The position numbers and the translations under genes are program-made. The notes under the pieces are model-generated. The model worked only from the letters and a program-made list of their open reading frames with translations. It did not search any database and was not told the DNA's origin. Of a stretch of 8,430 nucleotides of DNA, positions 1 to 8,058 are shown piece after piece; position 1 is the first letter of the stretch; each line of letters starts with the position of its first letter. The stretch comes from an uncultured Muribaculaceae bacterium (GTDB taxonomy: Bacteria; Bacteroidota; Bacteroidia; Bacteroidales; Muribaculaceae): contig CAMWUM010000075.1 in NCBI GenBank assembly GCA_947177435.1, positions 1 to 8,430 on the forward strand. The letters run 5' to 3'.

Positions 1-566
1 ATGCCCATCACATTGCGCTTGTCAACGTCTTTGGTGACGGCCACGAGGGTGAGTTTGAATGTCTTTTGGAAGTCGATGTCGGCGTAACGCATGCCCACCA
101 GGGCGGGCGGCGCGGTGAACTTTACCACGAAGTGGTCATCGTCAATGGCCAGGGTCATGACCTTGGAGCCCAGGCCCATTTCAAGCGTCAGGTCGCGGGC
201 GGCGCGCTGCTCGGGGGTGACTATGCGGTCGAGTTCGAAGCCTTGCAGTATCGACTCGTGGAGTGAGTCGATGGCTCGGGCGTATATATGCTTGACTCCC
301 ATCTTTTTGAGCATAGCCACAACCTTGACGCTGGCGCCAAAGTTCTCACCTATGGCCACGATGACGAGGTCGACATTTTTAAGGGGCAGGAGCGCCAGGC
401 TGGCCTCCTCGGTGACGTCGAGCATGTAGACGGTGGAAATGTAATCTTTGATGGCATCAATTTTCTCGTGGCTTTCGTCCACGCCAATCACTTCGTGGCC
501 CATGTCAGCAAGATCGCGAGCCAAATTGGAACCATATATGCCGAGGCCAAGGATGAGGTAGCGCAT
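1..566 (-). CDS. trkA: TrkA/KtrA-type RCK subunit of K+ uptake system (3' end outside window)
   Basis: Cytoplasmic regulatory subunit that would form a ring under the TrkH/KtrB channel and gate K+ uptake in response to bound nucleotide. The 188 visible residues begin MRYLILGLGIYGSNLA, a Rossmann GxGxxGxxxA motif at residues 7-16, and the acidic residue D30 ends beta-2 (VIGVD), as expected for NAD(H)/ATP binding. IVAIGEN (69-74) and the ARAIDSLHESIL stretch (96-107) match the RCK N-terminal domain. From about residue 135 an RCK C-terminal domain begins. The start is the ATG at 564-566, 14 bases after the trkH stop, so the two genes are surely co-transcribed. One RCK unit is seen. KtrA-like proteins are about 220 residues long, so roughly 35 residues are probably missing, but a second RCK unit (true TrkA) cannot be excluded. 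The frame is open to the window edge. Confidence 0.9.
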   Translation of the reverse strand, partial: MRYLILGLGIYGSNLARDLADMGHEVIGVDESHEKIDAIKDYISTVYMLDVTEEASLALLPLKNVDLVIVAIGENFGASVKVVAMLKKMGVKHIYARAIDSLHESILQGFELDRIVTPEQRAARDLTLEMGLGSKVMTLAIDDDHFVVKFTAPPALVGMRYADIDFQKTFKLTLVAVTKDVDKRNVMG

Positions 567-580
567 TGTATTGTAGATGG

Positions 581-2439
581 TTAGTTGATTATAACATTAT
601 CTGATGGCAAGTGGGGCGAGAGATCGCGGCGCTGACGCATCATGCCACACAGCAGCGACAGCAAGCCAACGCGTCCAAGGAACATAGCGGTACATAGCAG
701 TGTTTTCGCCACATCACCGAGGTCAGCCGTGATGCCCAGCGACGAGCCGACCGTAAACAACGCCGACACAGTCTCGAATACCACCGCCTTGGGCGGCAGT
801 GCCGGCTCAAGCAGCAGCATGGCCACGCAATAGGCCAAAAGCGTGAGTAGCGACAGGGTAACAATTGCGTTGGCGCGGCGCACAGAGGCGCGACTAATGG
901 TGCGATTGAAAGCCGTGGCGCCTTGGTGACCGAGCAGCACGGCACGCAGGCTGGCAAAGGCCACGCCCAACGTATTGACTTTGATGCCACCCGCCATCGA
1001 CTGCGACGAACCGCCAATAATCATTTGCGTGACAATCAGCAACATAGTCACATCCAAAAATGTGGCTGGATTGACTGAAGCGAATCCCGCCGAGCGAGGC
1101 ACAAGCGAGTTGAAGAGCGACTGAACCCACTTCTCCCACAACGTCATGCCAGCCAGCGAATTGTTGTATTCGAGGCAGAAAAACGCAACGGTACTGACCA
1201 CAAGGATTGACAGCGTGGTCCACAGCACCGTTTGGTGTTGAGGTCGAATACATGTATGCGCCTGGGTTCTCGAGAGAGTCCGCGCAGCCAACGCCAAAGG
1301 CGGCGCAAACGGAATGCCATAATCTCTTTCAAGTTGACGAGAATTGGGAAACCCACCGCACCTGCGAAAATTAGAGCCGAAGTGACCAGATAAATCGACT
1401 GGTCCGAACGCATCAGTACGGGATTGGCCATGCCATCGGGCAAGCAGGAAAATCCGGCATTGCAGAAGGACGACATTGAATGGAATGCTGCAAACCAAAT
1501 CTTGTCCTCTACGCCCATGCCCAGGGCGTCAGGGATGGTGAAGTAGACACATACGGCACCGATCACCTCGACCGATATAGTGAAGCCCAGCACGTACAAA
1601 AGCGTGGGCACCAGCGAGTTCATGCTCTTGGAATAAATCATGTCGCGAAGCATAAGCTGGTTGTAAATCGATGTGTTGCCAGTGTAGAAGATGGCGAAGA
1701 AACTGGTGAATGTGATCACGCCGAGGCTGCCAAGCTGCACCAGCAGCGAAAGCACGCCCAGCCCAAGAGGGGTGAAAGTTGTGGGTATGTCGACAGGTGA
1801 AAGCCCTGTGATGCACACGGCGCTCGACGACACGAAGAGGGCGTCGAAATATGAGATGCCATCGTAAGTGCATTTGGGCAGCATCAACAGAAACGAGCCA
1901 GCAACTATGAAAAGCAAGAAACTCGCGCCCATCAGCAGCGACGGGTTGGTGCGCCGGCTGGGAATCTTCGAAATCGAATAACTGAGATCTACGACCGAAT
2001 AGGCAGCCATCGCAATCAAAAAGAAACGCCTATGCCACAGGACATTGGCAAGCCACGGCAACCAAGGCCTCTGAGGCTCAGGCCATACCCAAGCCACCAG
2101 CGTGAGCAGCAGCGCGACATCGACTATCCACTGGATGATTCGCGACTGCCTGATCTGAGCGCGAAACTCAAAAATCAAACGATAAGCCAAAGCTACAGCA
2201 AACGTCAACTGGCATGCCCTCAGCAAGCGAGCGACATAGATGCGGTCAGCAGCATTGAGATCGTAGCCTACGTATACGGCTATGCACACCAGACAGGCCA
2301 GCGATGCTGCCCCGGCGGCGAAGTCAAGCACTGTGGCGGCCACCTCGATTGGGCGGTCGAAACGCGAGAGGAAAATGGCCCGGGAAAAGTCCGCCTTCTT
2401 CCTCCAACGCTCCAACGCCTGCCTAATCGAGCCGCCCAT
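581..2439 (-). CDS. trkH: TrkH/KtrB-family K+ uptake channel subunit, broken by a -1 frameshift
   Basis: Inner-membrane K+-translocating subunit, partner of the RCK protein encoded next. The gene is read in two frames. ATG 2437-2439 to the AAA at 1231-1233 gives residues 1-403. Continuing from ACG (1229-1231) to the TAA at 581-583 gives 216 more, 619 in total. All four TrkH selectivity-filter loops are recognisable. Loops TGL (211-213) and NAGF (327-330) lie in the first frame; SAGF (450-453) and GSSLGIT (565-571) lie in the second. The conserved NTK-TVLWTT junction falls exactly at the break. Without correction the first frame stops at 1144 after 431 residues, giving only half a pore. Residues about 31-160 add several membrane helices before the core, which I recall as usual for Bacteroidota TrkH proteins of about 600 residues. 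The start lies 4 bases after the sdaA stop. It may be a genuine pseudogene or a sequence error. Confidence 0.85.
1231..1233 (-). other. Frameshift site in trkH
   Basis: On the coding strand the sequence reads AACACCAAACGGTGCTGTGG. Frame 1 gives N-T-K-R-C-C and then loses TrkH character. Restoring one A to the AAA run gives N-T-K-T-V-L-W-T-T, which continues the family pattern without a gap. The break is therefore a single-base deletion relative to an intact gene. No other frame break or stop is visible in either half. Confidence 0.8.
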
Positions 2440-2443
2440 GGCG

Positions 2444-3640
2444 TCAGCGTATCACGGCCAAGCCTCCCTGCGAGGTCTCTTTGTAGAGCGAGGGGATATC
2501 GTGGCCGGTCTGCTTCATCACTTGCACCACGCGGTCAAAGTCGACTGCATGGCGCCCGTCGCTGAAGGCAGCGTACAGGTTGGCGTCGAGGGCTCGGGCC
2601 GCTGCGTAGGCGTTGCGCTCGATGCAAGGTATCTGCACCAGTCCGCACACGGGGTCGCAAGTAAGGCCCAAGTGATGCTCAAGGCCCATCTCGGCCGAGT
2701 ACTCAATCTGGTTAATCGTACCGCCGAACATCTGCGAAGCGGCTGCGGCAGCCAGGGCGCAAGCCACTCCCACCTCGCCTTGGCAGCCGACCTCGGCACC
2801 CGATACAGAGGCATTAAACTTGACCACGTTGCCAAACAGGCCGGCCGTGGCCAAGGCGCGGAGCACGCGCTCCTCGCTAAAACCCTTCGACTTATGCAGA
2901 TGATAAAGCACGGCCGGCAGGATGCCGCACGAACCGCACGTGGGAGCGGTGACAATCTCGCCGCCTCCGGCGTTCTCCTCGCTCACGGCCAGGGCATAGG
3001 CATAGACCAGGCCTCGGCTCTGCAGCGAACCGTTATAGCCCTTGGCGTGCATATGGTAACTGAAAGCCTTGCGGCGCACGCCCAGGCCTCCGGGCAACAC
3101 TCCCTCGGCCTCGATGCCGCGCTCAACGGCAGCCTTCATTACGCCCCACACCTTACGCAAGTAGTCCCAAATCTCCACGCCCTCGCACATGTCGACATAC
3201 TCCCAGAAACTATTGCCGGTCTCTGTGCACCAGCGCAGTATCTCCTTGATGGTGGTCATATGGTAGATGCACTGGCCGGATATGCGCTCCTCGCCCTCCT
3301 CCACGATGTCGCCGCCTCCGATTGAGTAGGCGGTCATGTCGCCGAGCAGGCGGCCTTCGGCGTCGAAGGCCTCGAACTTCATGCCGTTGGTGTGGCGGGG
3401 GAGCACAATCTCAGGCTTCCAGATTATCTCAGTCGGAGCCTTTGGCGTAAGCACATCAAGGATAGCCTTGTCGGTAAGGTGGCCTTTGCCCGTGGCGGCA
3501 AGCGAGCCGTAAAGCGTCACCTGAAAATGCGCGGCCGAAGGCTGGCGGTCAAGAAATCGCAGTGCCGCTTGGCGCGGGCCCATCGTGTGGGAGCTCGACG
3601 GGCCCAGGCCTATTTTGTATATTTGCTTTATCGATTCCAT
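2444..3640 (-). CDS. sdaA: L-serine ammonia-lyase, iron-sulfur-dependent, single-chain
   Basis: Cytosolic enzyme that deaminates L-serine to pyruvate and ammonia using an oxygen-sensitive [4Fe-4S] cluster. The 398-residue protein starts directly in the beta domain, with the KIGLGPSSSHTMGP signature (9-22). The catalytic alpha domain follows from about residue 125, with PTCGSCGILPA (233-243), NASVSGAEVGCQGEVG (276-291) and CDPVCGLVQIPCIERNA (328-344). C286, C328 and C339 have the same spacing (42 and 11) as the cluster ligands I recall for the Legionella enzyme (C343, C385, C396). The protein ends GGLAVIR and has no cysteine in its tail. The ATG at 3638-3640 begins 4 bases after the permease stop, and the TGA lies 4 bases before trkH, so translation is probably coupled on both sides. 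It could let the cell use serine as a carbon source or clear excess serine. Confidence 0.95.
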   Translation of the reverse strand: MESIKQIYKIGLGPSSSHTMGPRQAALRFLDRQPSAAHFQVTLYGSLAATGKGHLTDKAILDVLTPKAPTEIIWKPEIVLPRHTNGMKFEAFDAEGRLLGDMTAYSIGGGDIVEEGEERISGQCIYHMTTIKEILRWCTETGNSFWEYVDMCEGVEIWDYLRKVWGVMKAAVERGIEAEGVLPGGLGVRRKAFSYHMHAKGYNGSLQSRGLVYAYALAVSEENAGGGEIVTAPTCGSCGILPAVLYHLHKSKGFSEERVLRALATAGLFGNVVKFNASVSGAEVGCQGEVGVACALAAAAASQMFGGTINQIEYSAEMGLEHHLGLTCDPVCGLVQIPCIERNAYAAARALDANLYAAFSDGRHAVDFDRVVQVMKQTGHDIPSLYKETSQGGLAVIR

Positions 3641-3644
3641 ATTT

Positions 3645-5447
3645 TCATTGCTTTGCGGCCTGCTGGCTGCCGTAAGTCTCCTTTACAATCCAAACGGCCA
3701 GCGCGCCGAGCACGAGCAGCACGCCCGACACCACGAGCATCATCACCGTGCGCGGCGCACCGTTGGCGGCCACGGGGAAGATGTTGAGAATCAAGCCGCC
3801 ACATAGGGCAGCGACAATCTGCGGTATGCAAATCGTGCAGTTGAACAGGCCAAGATAAGTGCCAATATGGTTGCCTGACAGGGCGTTGGTAAGGATAGTG
3901 AACGGCATGGCGAGCATCGCGGCCCAGGCGCAGCCAACCAACGCATAGCTGATGGCCAGCATCCAAGGATTGGTGAACAGCAACGTGGATATAAAGCCCA
4001 AGCCGCCAATCAAGAGGCTGATCGAATAACCGACCTTGCGGCTCTTGAACATCGGGAGCACGAGCGCCCAAAGCACGGCGGCGATGGCCTGGATGGCAAG
4101 CAGAATGCCGTTCCAGTCGCCGGCGTCCTGGTATTCCTTAGAGGCTGTGTTAAGCACCGTGTGGTATACAATCTCCATATCTTTGGGGCTGGAAATAGAG
4201 GGCAGCGGGTGGGCCTCCTCAAATACGTATTCGCCCGTGCCCTTCTCCTTATTGGCGATGTTGGTTACAATCAGCTTATCGTCGGGGCCCAGCTTGGAGT
4301 AACGCGACACGATCACAGCCATTGAGTTGACGGTGATGGACTTGCCATCAACGGTAACGGTGGCGCCGGCATCAGCCAACTTGCCGTCGGGCGAGTACTT
4401 CGACACACCGTTGACGTAGTTGAGGCCGCCGTCCTTGATCACAGTATCAGTACCGACAGTGACTACGAGAGGCGAAAAGTCAGTGCCGTCGATGTTTATG
4501 CCCTCGATGGCGAGTTTGCCGTCGTCAATCACGGGCTTGCTGTTGGCGAAGATGTACTTGCCGGCGTATTCCTTGCCGTCAATCTTCACGGCCTCGATTT
4601 TCTGAATCGAGGGGGCGCCGTAGGCCTGGCCGGCGATGGCGTCGGTGCCGTATGTCCACATATAGAGGAAGGCGGCCCAGCAGAAGAACTGCACAAGGCC
4701 CACGGTCCAGAACACCTTGGGGGCGTTTTTGAGAATTACGAGCATGTTCTCGCTCTTCTTCTCGGCGGGCTTGGCCTCGATGCCGTGGTATTCGTTGTAC
4801 TGGGCCGGCGGCATCTCCTTGATTTTCATAAATGTATATACCACGCAAAGAGCCAGTACAATAGCACCTATGTAGAACGACCAAGTGACCGTGGCCGGCA
4901 CCTTGCCGGGCTCCGCCGTATTGCTCAGGAACATGGCGAGCACGAACGGCGCGGCGAAGCCAACCACCGAACCAGCGTTGCAAAGAAGGCTCTGGATGGA
5001 GTACGCCTTGGCCTTCTGCTTTTCATTGACGAAATCGCCAACAAGCATCTTGAACGGCTGCATGGCCATGTTGATGGATGTATCGAGCAGCATCAGCATA
5101 ATCAAGCCGAAGATGATGGCCGACGAAACAGTCAGGCCGAGCGAACCCGAGTTGGGCAGGAAGCACATCACAATGATTGCCACCAGGGCGCCGAACAGCA
5201 GGTAAGGCAGACGGCGGCCAAGCTTATTCCAAGTGCGGTCGCTTGCCGATCCGACGATAGGCTGCACAATCAGGCCCATCAGAGGGGGAAGTATCCAAAA
5301 ATAGCTAAGGTCGTGGGGATCAGCGCCAATAGTAGAGAATATGCGGCTGACCTGCGCGCTCTGCAGGGCATATGCGATTTGCACTCCGAAAAATCCGAAG
5401 CTGAGGTTCCATAATTTCCAGAAACCGAGGTCTGGCTTGTTTTTCAT
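3645..5447 (-). CDS. MFS sugar transporter (SLC45/GPH type) with a large periplasmic insert
   Basis: Inner-membrane secondary transporter, probably proton-coupled uptake of a sugar or oligosaccharide. The substrate is not readable from the sequence. The 600-residue protein begins [19 protein letters not shown], a start I recall as typical of Bacteroidota members. The MFS motif A is [17 protein letters not shown] (66-82). A second conserved block runs from [18 protein letters not shown] (514-531) to FNCTICIPQ (535-543). Twelve hydrophobic segments can be placed. Between TM7 (ending [15 protein letters not shown], 264-278) and TM8 (starting near [15 protein letters not shown], 447-461) lies an insert of about 150 residues rich in DGK/DGT turns and beta-prone stretches. 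Relatives I recall have only a short loop there. The ATG at 5445-5447 was chosen over an in-frame TTG at 5484-5486, because the TTG lies in the upstream T tract and adds a polar stretch of 13 residues. First gene of the operon continuing into sdaA. Confidence 0.88.
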   Translation of the reverse strand: MKNKPDLGFWKLWNLSFGFFGVQIAYALQSAQVSRIFSTIGADPHDLSYFWILPPLMGLIVQPIVGSASDRTWNKLGRRLPYLLFGALVAIIVMCFLPNSGSLGLTVSSAIIFGLIMLMLLDTSINMAMQPFKMLVGDFVNEKQKAKAYSIQSLLCNAGSVVGFAAPFVLAMFLSNTAEPGKVPATVTWSFYIGAIVLALCVVYTFMKIKEMPPAQYNEYHGIEAKPAEKKSENMLVILKNAPKVFWTVGLVQFFCWAAFLYMWTYGTDAIAGQAYGAPSIQKIEAVKIDGKEYAGKYIFANSKPVIDDGKLAIEGINIDGTDFSPLVVTVGTDTVIKDGGLNYVNGVSKYSPDGKLADAGATVTVDGKSITVNSMAVIVSRYSKLGPDDKLIVTNIANKEKGTGEYVFEEAHPLPSISSPKDMEIVYHTVLNTASKEYQDAGDWNGILLAIQAIAAVLWALVLPMFKSRKVGYSISLLIGGLGFISTLLFTNPWMLAISYALVGCAWAAMLAMPFTILTNALSGNHIGTYLGLFNCTICIPQIVAALCGGLILNIFPVAANGAPRTVMMLVVSGVLLVLGALAVWIVKETYGSQQAAKQ

Positions 5448-5484
5448 GTCTATTGCGGGTTTTGATTTGCGTATTAAAACAAAC

Positions 5485-5528
5485 AAAAAGGGCCATTTGC
5501 TTTTTGCCGCACAAATGTAGCCCTTTTT
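5485..5528 (-). terminator. Rho-independent terminator after mltG
   Basis: On the minus strand, AAAAAGGGC (5528-5520), a TA bulge, and CATTTG (5517-5512) pair with CAAATG (5499-5494) and GCCCTTTTT (5493-5485) around a 12-base loop. The stem has 15 paired bases and the T tract continues into GTTTGTTTT. It lies 31 bases after the mltG stop, where a terminator is expected. The reverse orientation also ends in TTTTT, but no plus-strand gene uses it. Confidence 0.7.
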
Positions 5529-5542
5529 ATCGAACCCACAAA
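5512..5542 (-). promoter_or_regulatory. Promoter of the permease-sdaA-trkH-trkA operon
   Basis: A perfect Bacteroidota -7 box TACATTTG (TAnnTTTG) lies at 5519-5512, and a perfect -33 box TTTG lies at 5542-5539, 19 bases upstream, which is the expected spacing. Transcription would start near 5507-5503 and leave a leader of about 55-60 bases before the ATG at 5447. The -7 box sits inside the upstream arm of the mltG terminator stem. Confidence 0.65.
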
Positions 5543-5559
5543 ATTTAACCCCGAATTTT

Positions 5560-6570
5560 TTACTTTATCCCTCGGCGATTGAGCTCGGCCTGGAATCGGC
5601 GAGCGTTGGCCAGATGCTCTTGATAGTTGGCCGTGAAGTTGTGTCGGCCTGAGAAATCCTCCTTGGCGCACATATAGATATAGTTGTTGGCCGGAGCATT
5701 GAGCACGGCATCGAGGGCCTGGCGCGACGGCACCGAAATCGGGCCGGGAGGCAGTCCTGCATACTTATACGTATTATAAGGCGAGTCAACCTCAGTATGC
5801 TTTATGAGGATTCGCCGCAACGTGGGGTCGCCCACAGCAAATTTCACCGTCGGGTCGGCTTGCAGGCGCATGCCCTTGGCCAGGCGGTTGAGGTAAAGAC
5901 GGGCCACAATCGGTTGCTCATCAGCGAGCGTGGTCTCGCCCTCGACAATAGACGCCAACGTTGCCACCTGTGCCTCAGTGAGGCCGAGCGCGGCGGCTTT
6001 GGCTTTGCGGTCCTGAGTCCAAAACGCGTCGCGGCTGTCGAGCAGACGGCGCACCAGGGCTTCGGGCTTTGCGTTCCAGTATGCCTCGTATGTGTCCGGA
6101 ATAAAAGCGGCGGGGAACTCGGCAAGCGAAAAGCCACGGGACGGCAGCAGCGTGTCACAGACGGAGAGGAATTGCTCGGGCTTGGTCTCGACATTGCGGC
6201 AGGCACGCTCTGCCACGTCGGCGAGCGTACGGCAATTGTTGAATGCCACCTTCACCGGCGTCTGCATCCCTCGCCTCATCATCCTGCTTACGCTGAGGGC
6301 TGTAGCGCCATGCTCCAGCACGTAACTGCCCGACATCGTGGCGCCTCCCTGAGCATCCCACAGGCGGTACACCTTGGCGCCGTAGTCGCCCAGACGGGCT
6401 TCCAGCGTATCCCTTACGGCATCCTTGCCGGAGCCGGTGGGAAACACAAGCCTCTGCGTCTCACCGGAATACTTCTCAAGAGAGTAGTTATAAATGACAA
6501 GACCCGCGGCGGCGCCTATCACGAGCACCGCCCCGAGTCCTATCAGTGTCTTTTTCAGAATCTTGTTCAA
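5560..6570 (-). CDS. mltG: Endolytic murein transglycosylase MltG (YceG family)
   Basis: Cleaves nascent peptidoglycan strands between MurNAc and GlcNAc with formation of 1,6-anhydro ends, thought to set glycan length during synthesis. It is anchored in the inner membrane with its catalytic part in the periplasm. The 336-residue protein has KK followed by one membrane segment (about 8-28), a LysM-like region, then the YceG domain. ASIVEGET (206-213) contains the expected catalytic Glu E210. QADPTVKF (237-244) and the DSPYNTYKYAGLPPGPI block (262-278) are family hallmarks. The usual NP after GPI is replaced by SVP. The start is TTG at 6568-6570. A TAA in the same frame at 6586-6588 excludes upstream starts, and the next Met (79) would remove the anchor. 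TTGA is shared with the stop of the preceding esterase gene. Confidence 0.93.
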   Translation of the reverse strand: MNKILKKTLIGLGAVLVIGAAAGLVIYNYSLEKYSGETQRLVFPTGSGKDAVRDTLEARLGDYGAKVYRLWDAQGGATMSGSYVLEHGATALSVSRMMRRGMQTPVKVAFNNCRTLADVAERACRNVETKPEQFLSVCDTLLPSRGFSLAEFPAAFIPDTYEAYWNAKPEALVRRLLDSRDAFWTQDRKAKAAALGLTEAQVATLASIVEGETTLADEQPIVARLYLNRLAKGMRLQADPTVKFAVGDPTLRRILIKHTEVDSPYNTYKYAGLPPGPISVPSRQALDAVLNAPANNYIYMCAKEDFSGRHNFTANYQEHLANARRFQAELNRRGIK

Positions 6571-8033
6571 GGGATAAGTTGCTTTTTACCGTTGACAATA
6601 TACAGGCCCGTAGGCAGACTGGCCACTGCGGCGCCATCGGCTTCAGTAAGCACAGCCTGACCTTGCAAATTGTATACAGTGTAATCCTCCACAGCGTCGA
6701 CGGCGACGTTAGCCACCGCATCGTAAGGATTGATGTTGGTGCAGAAGACCTGCTTGATTTTGATTGGTTTGCCGCCGTATGCCCAGAAGCCTACGCGGTA
6801 AATCTCATCAGAGTTGACGGCCACGATCGAACCGTTGTTGAGTGTCTTCATCATGCCGTTAAGTTCACTGACAATCAGGGTAGAGCCATTGAAATCACGG
6901 GCGAAGCAGGGCTCCCAGTAGCTGGCGGTGTCGAACACGCGGAACGAAACGCCGTCGTTGTCAGGCTCCTCAAGCTCGGCCACGATGTAGTGGTAGCCGC
7001 TCAGGTCCAGAGGCACGTCGTACTGCCAGCCGCCGAAACCGTACTGGCCGGCCACGAAGGTGTGGGTGTCTTTGTTCCAAGTGCCGTTCTCCCAGATTTT
7101 GGGGTTGAACGTGTCAAGATCGAATACGAAGTCGCCCTCTGAGGGGTTGGGGGTGGGCACAACCGGCTCTTCCTCAGAATAATTGACCACGGGATCCTCG
7201 ATGCCCATGAGTTTGAGGGCAGCGGTGGCGTAGCGGCAACCGAGCACGCGATAAGAGTGCGAGGTGAAGTGCAGCCCGTCGCCCTTGTGGGGCAGATTGG
7301 CCGAAGAAATCACATGAGCGGTGGGGATGGTCTTGCCGATGCGGTTGATGATGCCGTTATGAGCGCCGCAAGCGCCGCCAAGGTCGCTCTGCACGAGCTC
7401 GCCTACGAAGAGGGGCACGTTCTCAGCCTCGAGGTCGAGGTCGGCGAGGATGTCGTTATAGACCTTCTTCACTTTGTTGGGCCACTGCTGGTCGCAGTTG
7501 TTGCTGCAGCCCTGGTGCAGGAGCACGCCCTTGATCACGCCCTTCTTCTGAGCCTCCTTGGCGCAGGCAATCAGGCGATCATAAGGCTTGTTGTCGTAGG
7601 CGGACATGAACGACTTGAACCAGTCGGCCTCGTTGGCCAAATCGGCCGGGTTGAAATCCTTGTCGAGGTGCTCAATCTTGCAGCCGCCTACGGCAACGAC
7701 GATAACGCCAACATTGACCTCCTCGGGGAGATTGTCAACCATCGTGCGGCCGAACCAGTCGGCGGGGCACAGGCCGGTGCTCTGACGCACCAGCGGCGGA
7801 GTGGCCTTGTACCACCTGTACATCTGGCGGCTCGGGCTGTTGAAGTTGACGGCGGCCATCATCTTGAAGCGGTTGGGCACATTTTCACGGTCGACGGGCT
7901 CGATTGCGCCGTTGCCCTCCATGTTGCTCTGGCCGATGCAGAGGTAGATGTGGAAATTGGGGTCGGGGTCCTGCGCTTTGGCCACGCCCATCCATGCCAG
8001 AATCAATGACATGCAAAGTAAAAGTTTCTTCAT
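6567..8033 (-). CDS. Secreted SGNH/CE6-type acetylesterase (sialate O-acetylesterase-like) with T9SS-like tail
   Basis: Probable carbohydrate O-acetyl esterase of the SASA/CE6 group, acting on acetylated polysaccharide or glycan outside the cytoplasm. The 488-residue protein has a signal peptide (KKLLLC...VAKA, cleavage likely after A20). The esterase domain (about 25-277) carries block I IGQSNMEGN (33-41) with nucleophile S36, an oxyanion-type VAVGGC (113-118), HQGCSNNCD (173-181), and DGLHF (252-256) with D252 and H255. A linker rich in E, P and V (about 284-299) leads to a beta-rich module (about 300-432) with many aromatic residues, possibly carbohydrate-binding. The end (452-488) has VYNLQGQ, then LPTGLYIVNGKK, resembling the C-terminal sorting domain of type IX secretion. 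Relatives I recall have HQGESNTGD where this protein has two extra cysteines. The substrate (xylan, pectin, sialic acid or peptidoglycan) cannot be told from sequence. Confidence 0.88.
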   Translation of the reverse strand: MKKLLLCMSLILAWMGVAKAQDPDPNFHIYLCIGQSNMEGNGAIEPVDRENVPNRFKMMAAVNFNSPSRQMYRWYKATPPLVRQSTGLCPADWFGRTMVDNLPEEVNVGVIVVAVGGCKIEHLDKDFNPADLANEADWFKSFMSAYDNKPYDRLIACAKEAQKKGVIKGVLLHQGCSNNCDQQWPNKVKKVYNDILADLDLEAENVPLFVGELVQSDLGGACGAHNGIINRIGKTIPTAHVISSANLPHKGDGLHFTSHSYRVLGCRYATAALKLMGIEDPVVNYSEEEPVVPTPNPSEGDFVFDLDTFNPKIWENGTWNKDTHTFVAGQYGFGGWQYDVPLDLSGYHYIVAELEEPDNDGVSFRVFDTASYWEPCFARDFNGSTLIVSELNGMMKTLNNGSIVAVNSDEIYRVGFWAYGGKPIKIKQVFCTNINPYDAVANVAVDAVEDYTVYNLQGQAVLTEADGAAVASLPTGLYIVNGKKQLIP

Positions 8034-8058
8034 ATTTGTCAGATTTTGTTTCCTACCG

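Noticed and set aside
1228..1240. Programmed -1 frameshifting in trkH
   Set aside because: The junction ACC-AAA-CGG lacks an X-XXY-YYZ slippery heptamer, and re-pairing after a -1 slip would be poor. A plain deletion or a sequence error fits better.
2282..3325. Plus-strand open frame of 347 codons
   Set aside because: It lies entirely opposite trkH and sdaA, resembles no protein family, and arises because GC-rich genes often leave the opposite frame open.
5448..5486. Upstream TTG start for the permease, adding 13 residues
   Set aside because: The TTG lies in the terminator T tract. The added residues are not part of the family N-terminus, and the ATG at 5447 gives the expected MKNKP start.
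5797..6660. Plus-strand open frame of 287 codons
   Set aside because: It lies opposite mltG and the end of the esterase gene, has no recognisable domain, and has no promoter.
7257..8009. Plus-strand open frame of 250 codons
   Set aside because: It lies opposite the clearly recognisable esterase. Its hydrophobic V/A/G/L-rich composition is what the complement of that gene would give.
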